Positions 57,502 to 64,000 of a stretch of 64,000 nt of DNA are shown one piece after another. Source of the stretch: Agromyces protaetiae. Lineage in GTDB: Bacteria; Actinomycetota; Actinomycetes; Actinomycetales; Microbacteriaceae. Position numbers and translations under genes: made by a program. Position 1 is the stretch's first letter; the number at the start of each line of letters is the position of its first letter. Where the stretch lies: assembly GCF_004135405.1 (NCBI RefSeq), contig NZ_CP035491.1, positions 3,410,001 through 3,474,000 on the forward strand. Reading direction: 5' to 3'. Under the pieces are notes generated by a model. That model saw nothing but the letters and a program-made list of their open reading frames with translations. It did no database searches and was not told the origin of the DNA.

Positions 57502-59628
57502 CAGCAGTCGCCCGGAACGGGCATCCCAGGGAACGGTCTCCACCTTGGTGAGCGACCCGTCCGCCGAAGTCCAGGTGACGGTGATCTCTCCCGGCGCCAC
57601 GTTGTCGGTGACCGTGACGTCGAAGTAGAGCCACGGCACATCGTTGACGCAGCGGACGTACGCCGCGGGCTGGATGCGCTTGATCGGCACGTCGGCCGTC
57701 GCACAGTCGTTCTCGGGGTTCTCGTCCTTCGCGGTCGAGACGCACGCCTCGTTGGGGATCGGCGAGACGTCGAGCGTCGGCACGGGCGGCGCAGGGTCGT
57801 CGGGCCCGACCGCGGGCGGCGTCGGAAGCGCCGGAACCGGCAACACCCGCACCGGAATGCGGATCGTCGTCGTCGCGCCGGCCGGGAACTCGCCCGTGTA
57901 CGTCGCGGCGAACGCGCTGTCGGTCGGTCCGGATGTCTGCGCCCACGTTCCGGGCAGGACGGCCGGGACGGTCGTGAACTGGGCTGCGCCGATCACCTCG
58001 AGCTGCGGGTCGATCGCATCGACGACTTCGAGGTCGTCGACCGCGACATCCCCGTTCGTCACCGTGAGCACCCACGTGAACTCGTCGCCGACCTCGACGG
58101 CTTCGACGCCCTCGGCGAGCTCGGCCGACTTCTCGATCGAGACGTCCCGCGGCGGACCGCCGTTCGAGACGTAGCAGTGCACGACGTCGGTCTTGCCGAC
58201 CTCCACCGAGAAGCTCGACTCTCCGGTGATCTGGGACGGCGCGTTCGGACCGTGCGGCCCGCCGACCTTGCAGACGACGCCTTCGAGGCTGTACCCCGGC
58301 TTCTGCTTCTCGTCGAAGGTCACCGAGCGCGACGAGTGGCCCTCGCCGTAGCCGCTCACGTAGTACGGGTCGGTCACGCCGCCCGCCTCGGTCTCCTGCG
58401 ATACCGGCGAGACATCCGCGCTCTTCGCGTCGAATCGCCACCCGGCTGCGGGCACGCCGTCGACGTCCTTGTGCACGAAGACGGTGCCGCCGCACAGCGC
58501 GACGGCGATCTCGTGGAGTTGATCGCCGAGCGTGGCGTAGTTCGTCGTGGTCGCGTAGTCGGCGGTCGCGATGTTCGAGCCCGTGAAGAGCTGCGGGCCC
58601 GTGATCGCCTGCAACGAGAGCGGCGAAACGCGCGGCCCGACGCCGACGGCGAAGACCTTGGTCCCGCCCGACTTCATCGCGTTCGCGGTCTGGATCGGCG
58701 GCCACAGGGCCTCGAACGACCCGTCGCCGAACTCGCCCGGGTTCGCCGGATTCACGGTGTTCGGCTGGCCGTCGGAGATGACGATGACGAGGTCGACCTG
58801 ACCGTCGGCGAAGCCGCCGAAGGTGTTGTACCCGACCTGGAGGCCGCGCGCCCAGTTCGTGTACCCGCCGCTCGAGAGGATCGACCACGAGCCCTTGACC
58901 GCGGCGAGGTTCGCGGAGTCGAGGTTCGTCGCCGGCAGGAGCTGCGCGGCATCCGTCGCGAACGCCGTCACCGAGATCTGCGACCCCGTGTCGACGAGCG
59001 AGTCGGCGAACGTGTTCGCGGCGGCCTTCAACTGCGCGATGCCGCTCGACTCGATCGAGCCCGAGGCGTCGAGCACGAGTGCGATGTCGACGCCGCACGA
59101 GTCGGCGAGGTCGGGGTTCGGCTTCACGATGCCGTCGACGGCGGGCGGATGCGAGACGGCGGCGCGGAGCGGCGAGGTCTCGGACTCGACGAGCGCCGGC
59201 GGCGCGGAGCCCGTGGCCGCGGAGGTGCGGCTCGCAGCCGCCGGGTCGGCCGACGGATCGGGCACGACGGCCAGCGGGTCAAGAGCGGAATCGCCGTCCG
59301 CCGCGGGCGGAGTCGCCTCGGGCGCGGGGTCGGGTGCGGGAGCCTGCTGCTCGGGGCCCTCCGTGGCGTCGGGTGCGGCCGGCGGAGTCCCGCCCTGGTC
59401 GCCCGAAGCGGGATCGGGGACTTCTGCAGGGGATTGCGTCGCCTCGACGGGAGTCGACGTCGTCGAGGCGGTCGTCGGGTCGGGATCGCCCTCGGCTGCG
59501 TTGGCCGTCATCGCGGGGATGGTGAAGACGAGAGCTGCTGCGAGCAGAGACGAGGCGACGGCCATCGACGGTCGCCGCTGGAATCGAGAGGTTCGGCGTA
59601 CCGCGTTCGCGGTCTTGCGATGAGACAA
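56686..59628 (-). CDS. Secreted von Willebrand A adhesin with sortase signal (adhesin 2)
   Basis: 980 aa, shorter paralogue of adhesin 1. Signal peptide SSLLAAALVFTIPAMTANA (cleavage near 44), a Pro/Ala/Glu-rich linker to about 170, then a vWA domain with perfect MIDAS: LVLDASGS at 185-192, TNWARGL and VIVISDGQPN. A prealbumin-like segment (CGGTVFVHKDVDGVPAAGWR) and one DUF11-type domain (DVSIEKSAELAEGVEAVEVG) precede the shared C-terminal domain, MPATG, membrane helix and RRRKDGTQVE. Start is TTG 59628 with GGGAGAG about 8 nt upstream. Lies in tandem with adhesin 1, separated by its promoter region and cassette copy 2. Confidence 0.88.
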   Translation of the reverse strand: MSHRKTANAVRRTSRFQRRPSMAVASSLLAAALVFTIPAMTANAAEGDPDPTTASTTSTPVEATQSPAEVPDPASGDQGGTPPAAPDATEGPEQQAPAPDPAPEATPPAADGDSALDPLAVVPDPSADPAAASRTSAATGSAPPALVESETSPLRAAVSHPPAVDGIVKPNPDLADSCGVDIALVLDASGSIESSGIAQLKAAANTFADSLVDTGSQISVTAFATDAAQLLPATNLDSANLAAVKGSWSILSSGGYTNWARGLQVGYNTFGGFADGQVDLVIVISDGQPNTVNPANPGEFGDGSFEALWPPIQTANAMKSGGTKVFAVGVGPRVSPLSLQAITGPQLFTGSNIATADYATTTNYATLGDQLHEIAVALCGGTVFVHKDVDGVPAAGWRFDAKSADVSPVSQETEAGGVTDPYYVSGYGEGHSSRSVTFDEKQKPGYSLEGVVCKVGGPHGPNAPSQITGESSFSVEVGKTDVVHCYVSNGGPPRDVSIEKSAELAEGVEAVEVGDEFTWVLTVTNGDVAVDDLEVVDAIDPQLEVIGAAQFTTVPAVLPGTWAQTSGPTDSAFAATYTGEFPAGATTTIRIPVRVLPVPALPTPPAVGPDDPAPPVPTLDVSPIPNEACVSTAKDENPENDCATADVPIKRIQPAAYVRCVNDVPWLYFDVTVTDNVAPGEITVTWTSADGSLTKVETVPWDARSGRLLWPGAAVDENGIPYEFPGWRPITEQDLITPPTPGDRFLDLILDETVPTYPWRDMVNPATITFSINPSESVLAAYPMALPTCAIDRPEVVNILKSSSVTSAVPGSSFEYTLSTTATGTGAAENVTLFDEIPADLRVDEITTAGAPAFPRYENCAVTGQDAAGYGGTLRCDLLGVLGQNYPTAPDVVLAVTLNPRTTASSETNTGELCYVESGDVAAQVLCDESTVVVRVPHGMPATGFAGGPWVWGAAGLIVLGGIAVVYTITRRRKDGTQVE

Positions 59629-59817
59629 GGGCGGCTCTCCCTTCGTTCACGGGCACGTGATTCGGGTCCGGGCCCTCGTGTGTCGAGTTCCTCCCATAGT
59701 CCTGAGGAATGCTCACGCTGGGATTCCCCACTTCGGGGGGGGTCGCTCGTCGTCACCGAACCGGGCCCGCCGTCCGCACACGCCCGCCGCGAGACATCCG
59801 CTCGTTCCCACCCTCGG

Positions 59818-59823
59818 TATCGT
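59818..59823 (+). promoter_or_regulatory. Leaderless -10 box of the YihY gene
   Basis: TATCGT, 6 nt before GTG 59830. The 200-bp gap 59629-59829 must also hold the divergent adhesin 2 promoter; a G8 run lies at about 59736-59743. Confidence 0.45.
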
Positions 59824-59829
59824 GGGGCT

Positions 59830-61080
59830 GTGGCCGCCCGCGGATCTGACTCCTCCCGCGACGGCGCGCGCCCGGGAGCGGATCGCCCCGAACCGAACCG
59901 CGACTCCGGTCCCGGCATCCGCGAGCGTTTCGAACCGCAGATCCAACGCGTCACGACCTTGACCAAGCGCACCCTCGCACTCTTCCCCGTGCGGGTCTGG
60001 CGCCGGTTCCTCGCGCAGAACGGCTTCATCCTCTCGGCAGGAATGAGCTACCAATCCCTCTTCGCCGTCTTCGCCGCGCTCTACGTCGCGTTCGCCGTCG
60101 CGGGTATCTGGCTCACGGGCAACCCCGACCGCCTCAACGCCTTCGTCACGCTCGTCAACACGTACGCGCCGGGCCTCGTGAGCGACGGCGGCCAAGCCGG
60201 CGTCGTCTCGAAAGACGACCTCGTCGCGATCGCGACGCGGTCGACGAGCCTCTTCGGCGTCACGGGCGTCGTCGCCGTCGGCGGTCTCATCTGGACGGCC
60301 ATCGGATGGGTCACCTACACCCGCACGGCCGTCCGCAGCATCTTCGGACTTCCGAAAGATACGCGGGCCTACGTCATCCTGAAAGCGCGCGACTTCCTCG
60401 CGGGATTCGGGTTCGGTGCCGTGCTGCTCATCGCGGCCGTGCTCTCGATCATCGCGACGAGCCTGCTCGACTGGTTGCGCGACTTCTTCGGCTGGGACTT
60501 CGGATCGGGATGGAACTCCGCGTTCATCCAGTTCGGCGCGCTCGCGGTCGTGTTCGTCATCGACACCCTCGCCCTCGCCGTCATGTTCCGCTTCCTCTCG
60601 GGCGCGAACATGGCCTGGCGGCGCATGTGGGTGGGGTCGCTCCTCGGCTCGGCCGGTCTCGCCGTGCTGCAGTTCTTCGGCGGCGTGCTCCTCACGGGCG
60701 CGAGCGCGAACCCGCTGCTCGCGACCTTCGCGGTCTTCATCGGTCTGCTCCTGTGGTTCCGGTTCACGAGCATCGTCATCCTCGTCGCCGCCGCCTGGAT
60801 CGCCGAAGAGGCGTCGGACGCCAACGACTCGCTCCTCGATCTCTCACCCGAGGAGCAGGAGGCCGAGCGCCAGCGACGCGAGTACGCGGCGCTCGTCACG
60901 GCGGGCGAGGTCGAGGTGCGCGAAGCGCGAGAGGATGTCTCGCAGGCGAACTGGATCGAGGGGTTCTCGGCCCGCCGACGGCTCGCGCGCGCCGAGCAGG
61001 ATCTCGCCGACCTCGTCGCGTCGCCGCCGCCCGCCGTCGTCGCGGCACGCGCGAAGAAGGATGTCGGCGGGCTCCCCTAG
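59830..61080 (+). CDS. YihY/BrkB family membrane protein
   Basis: 416 aa with six hydrophobic segments between residues 65 and 320. FLAQNGFILSAGMSYQSLFA near 60 is the family N-signature; WTAIGWVTYTRTAVRSIFGL near 155 and FASIVILVAAAWIAEEA-like FTSIVILVAAAWIAEEASDA near 318 complete it. The last 90 residues are charged and helical (EEQEAERQRREYAAL). Despite old RNase BN annotations the family is a membrane protein of unknown transport role. GTG 59830 is chosen because TATCGT lies 6 nt upstream; the longer open frame runs antisense through the adhesin. Confidence 0.85.
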   Translation: MAARGSDSSRDGARPGADRPEPNRDSGPGIRERFEPQIQRVTTLTKRTLALFPVRVWRRFLAQNGFILSAGMSYQSLFAVFAALYVAFAVAGIWLTGNPDRLNAFVTLVNTYAPGLVSDGGQAGVVSKDDLVAIATRSTSLFGVTGVVAVGGLIWTAIGWVTYTRTAVRSIFGLPKDTRAYVILKARDFLAGFGFGAVLLIAAVLSIIATSLLDWLRDFFGWDFGSGWNSAFIQFGALAVVFVIDTLALAVMFRFLSGANMAWRRMWVGSLLGSAGLAVLQFFGGVLLTGASANPLLATFAVFIGLLLWFRFTSIVILVAAAWIAEEASDANDSLLDLSPEEQEAERQRREYAALVTAGEVEVREAREDVSQANWIEGFSARRRLARAEQDLADLVASPPPAVVAARAKKDVGGLP

Positions 61081-61083
61081 GAT
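61078..61083 (+). promoter_or_regulatory. Exonuclease gene leaderless -10 box overlapping a stop codon
   Basis: TAGGAT begins with the TAG stop of the YihY gene and ends 7 nt before ATG 61091. Confidence 0.45.
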
Positions 61084-61090
61084 CGAATCC

Positions 61091-61927
61091 ATGCCCCAGA
61101 AGCCCCTCCGCATCGCGTCCGTCAACGTCAACGGGGTGCGGGCTTCGTTCCGCAAGGGCATGGGCGAGTGGCTTGCCTCACGCGAGGTCGACATCCTCGC
61201 GATGCAAGAGGTGCGGGCTGCGACCGACGACCTCACGGGTCTCCTCGGCGACGAGTGGGACGTCGTGCACGACCCCGCAACGGCAAAGGGCCGAGCGGGC
61301 GTCGCGATCGCGAGCCGCCGCCGGGCTTCGATCCACCGCGTCGAGCTGGGCGACACCGACTTCGACACCGCGGGCCGCTGGCTCGAGGCCGATTACGAGG
61401 TCGGCGAGCGCATCGTCACCGTCGTGAGCACGTACGTACCGACGGGCGAGGCCGACACGCCCAAAGAGGTCGAGAAGCTGCGCTTCCTCGACGCGATGGA
61501 AGCACGGATGCCCCGGCTCGCCGAGCACTCGGCGCTCGCGCTCATCGTGGGCGACCTGAACGTCGGCCACCGCACGCTCGACATCAAGAACTGGAAGGGC
61601 AACGTCAAGAAGGCCGGCTTCCTGCCCGTCGAGCGCGCCTACTTCGACCGCTTCGTCGGCGCCGAAGACGACCCCGCCTACAACACCGGTGCGGGCCTCG
61701 GCTGGATCGACGTGGGCCGCAAGGCCGCGGGCGAAGTGCCCGGCCCCTACACGTGGTGGTCGCAGCGCGGCAAGGCGTTCGACACCGACACGGGCTGGCG
61801 CATCGACTACCACCTCGCGACGCAGGCACTCGCCGAGACCGTCGTCTCGTACACGGTCGACCGGGCCGCGGCCTACGACGAGCGATGGTCCGACCACTCC
61901 CCCGTCGTCGTCGACTACGCGATCTGA
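61091..61927 (+). CDS. Exodeoxyribonuclease III (AP endonuclease family)
   Basis: 278 aa. IASVNVNGVRASFRKG at 7-22, DILAMQEVRA with the metal Glu near 36, VVSTYVPTG near 115, GDLNVGHRTLDIKNWKG with the catalytic Asp-Asn near 155, WWSQRGKAFDTDTGWRIDYH near 225 and WSDHSPVVVDY with the catalytic Asp-His near 268. Base-excision repair nuclease. Located between YihY and trpS genes with short gaps. Confidence 0.96.
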   Translation: MPQKPLRIASVNVNGVRASFRKGMGEWLASREVDILAMQEVRAATDDLTGLLGDEWDVVHDPATAKGRAGVAIASRRRASIHRVELGDTDFDTAGRWLEADYEVGERIVTVVSTYVPTGEADTPKEVEKLRFLDAMEARMPRLAEHSALALIVGDLNVGHRTLDIKNWKGNVKKAGFLPVERAYFDRFVGAEDDPAYNTGAGLGWIDVGRKAAGEVPGPYTWWSQRGKAFDTDTGWRIDYHLATQALAETVVSYTVDRAAAYDERWSDHSPVVVDYAI

Positions 61928-62980
<1,053 letters not shown>

Positions 62981-62990
62981 GGCCGGCGTC

Positions 62991-63728
62991 GTGTCCGGTT
63001 CGGCGGTCGTCCTGTTCGATCTCGACGACACGCTCATGGCCCACCGCGAAGCGGTCGTCACGGGCATCGGGCGCCATATGCGCGATCTCGCATACGAGGG
63101 CGACGAAGCTCACGCCGCAACCCTCTGGCACGACCTCGAGGAGGAGCACTACCACGCGTACCTCGCAGGCGACCTGACCTTCGAGGGGCAGCGGCGCGCT
63201 CGCGCCCGCGCGTTCGCCGCCGCCCACGGCGATGCCCTCGACGATGAGTCGGCAGGGCGCTGGTTCGAGTCCTACTTCGAGCGCTACCGCGAGTCGTGGT
63301 CGCTCCACGCCGACGCACTGCCCGCGTTCGCGGCGCTCGAGCAGGCCCTGCACGGTGTGCGCTTCGGGGTGATCACGAACGGCGAACTCGACTTCCAGAC
63401 CGCCAAGCTCGCCCGGCTCGGGCTCGAGCGGCGCTTCGACCACGTCGTCGCCTCGGGAGCATTCGGGGCGACGAAACCCGATCCGTCGATCTTCCGGCAC
63501 GCGGTCGACCTGTTCGCCGCCGACGCACCGGTCGCGCTCGCCGTCTACGTCGGCGACCGCCTCCGCACCGACGCGATCGGCGCCGCCCGTGCCGGGCTCA
63601 CCGGCGTATGGCTCAACCGGCATGCGATCGAGCCCGCAGCCGACGAGCGGGCCGAGGCCGAGGCATCCGGAGTGCTCGAGATCGCGACCCTCGCCGAACT
63701 CGCGCCGCTACTCGCCGCGCTCGCATAG
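62991..63728 (+). CDS. HAD-superfamily hydrolase
   Basis: 245 aa, subfamily IA with a helical cap. Motif I LFDLDDTLMAHREAV near 8, motif II GVITNGELDF near 125, motif III Lys in GATKPDPSIF near 158 and motif IV VYVGDRLRTDAIGA near 183. Probably a small-molecule phosphatase; the substrate is not predictable. GTG 62991 starts 10 bp after trpS, likely co-transcribed. Confidence 0.92.
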   Translation: MSGSAVVLFDLDDTLMAHREAVVTGIGRHMRDLAYEGDEAHAATLWHDLEEEHYHAYLAGDLTFEGQRRARARAFAAAHGDALDDESAGRWFESYFERYRESWSLHADALPAFAALEQALHGVRFGVITNGELDFQTAKLARLGLERRFDHVVASGAFGATKPDPSIFRHAVDLFAADAPVALAVYVGDRLRTDAIGAARAGLTGVWLNRHAIEPAADERAEAEASGVLEIATLAELAPLLAALA

Positions 63729-63749
63729 CGCACGCCCCTCCCACGACGC

Positions 63750-63810
63750 GCGTTTGTCGGACATCGGCGTGATTGTCGGACGAGTTCGCGCTCTCACGTC
63801 CGACAAACGC
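63750..63810. repeat. 13-bp inverted repeat GCGTTTGTCGGAC ... GTCCGACAAACGC
   Basis: Arms at 63750-63762 and 63798-63810 with a 35-nt spacer that contains a further GATTGTCGGAC. Downstream of the HAD gene; may act as a terminator or be part of the neighbouring repeat array. Confidence 0.7.
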
Positions 63811-63811
63811 C

Positions 63812-63910
63812 CGATTGTCCGACAAACGCCGGGGTCGTCAGGCGATTGTCCGACAAACACCCCGGGGGCGTCAGGCGATTGTCCGACAAACACCCGGGAC
63901 GTCAGGCGAT
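63812..63910. repeat. Tandem array of a 31-33 bp unit containing GATTGTCCGACAAAC
   Basis: Three units (63812-63842, 63843-63875, 63876-63906) begin CGATTGTCCGACAAAC and end CGTCAGG, followed by a truncated CGATT. The spacer parts vary by one or two bases in a C/G run. Too short and too uniform in spacer for CRISPR. Confidence 0.8.
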
Positions 63911-63944
63911 TCGCCCGGGGCAGGCGCTGCCCAGGCGCCGCGCG

Positions 63945-64000
63945 TCAGGCGTGGACGGCGTCCGCCTGGCGCGCCCGCGCGGACTCCGCGAGCCGCACCC
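63945..64000 (-). CDS. Possible 3' end of a minus-strand gene
   Basis: Read on the minus strand, the last bases give RLAESARARQADAVHA and a TGA at 63947-63945, a charged helical tail with normal codon choice for this genome. Only about 18 codons are visible, so identity is unknown and the call is tentative. Confidence 0.3.
   Translation of the reverse strand, partial: VRLAESARARQADAVHA

Noticed and set aside
63812-63910. CRISPR array
   Set aside because: The repeated unit includes its own spacer, which hardly varies between copies; only three units exist and no cas genes are nearby.

Overview
The window is high-GC actinobacterial chromosome. Strong preference for G/C-ending codons, a mycolate-free rhamnose/LCP envelope gene set, acyl-CoA carboxylase AccD/AccE/AccA3 genes and frequent GTG/TTG starts point to Microbacteriaceae (Agromyces-, Leifsonia- or Microbacterium-like). 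That placement is inferred from gene content and order; no ribosomal RNA or marker tree is available here.

Layout. 1-6165: envelope glycan genes, with two partly visible glycosyltransferase-type genes, a GT2 enzyme, the complete dTDP-L-rhamnose pathway (rmlC-rmlA on the minus strand, rmlB-rmlD on the plus strand from a shared divergent promoter region) and a GT4 enzyme. 6191-9276: purK, purE and an LCP ligase on the minus strand. 9401-10832: polyprenyl-phosphate mannose synthase (frameshifted) and a GtrA flippase-like protein. 10799-13283: a DarT-like ADP-ribosyltransferase, a PH-domain membrane protein and birA. 13385-22464: acyl-CoA carboxylase beta, epsilon and biotinylated alpha subunits surrounding a three-gene two-component module, a TrmA/RumA methyltransferase and maf. 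22525-29169: a deaminase, a DUF1345 membrane protein, a LysM lipoprotein, a flavin monooxygenase, an amino acid permease and an LpdA-type quinone reductase.

29250-43939 is a large nucleoside-salvage locus. A nucleoside ABC importer (two BMP-type lipoproteins, a double ATPase, two permeases) is followed by cdd, deoA, add and an isolated PTS IIA-IIB pair. These converge on plus-strand purine nucleoside phosphorylase and a phosphopentomutase/phosphomannomutase. The scheme is import, deamination, phosphorolysis, then conversion of pentose-1-phosphate to pentose-5-phosphate. 42821-43939 is manC. 44119-47575 is sdhCDAB. 47757-59628 holds two very large secreted, sortase-type, von Willebrand A adhesins in tandem whose last 874 bp, including stop codon and terminator, are virtually identical. 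59830-63728: a YihY/BrkB membrane protein, exonuclease III, trpS and a HAD phosphatase. The window ends in a GTCCGAC-containing repeat array and what may be the 3' end of another minus-strand gene.

Three features cut across the window. (1) Four otherwise intact genes are each broken by one missing base in a C/G run, which looks like sequencing error rather than gene decay. (2) About sixteen genes have a -10-like TAnnnT hexamer only 6-8 nt before the start codon and no Shine-Dalgarno sequence, which suggests widespread leaderless transcription. (3) The 9-mers GGATGCCTC and GGATGTCTC are strongly over-represented on both strands and force rare codons inside genes. The most unusual locus is the adhesin pair with its homogenised 3' cassette.
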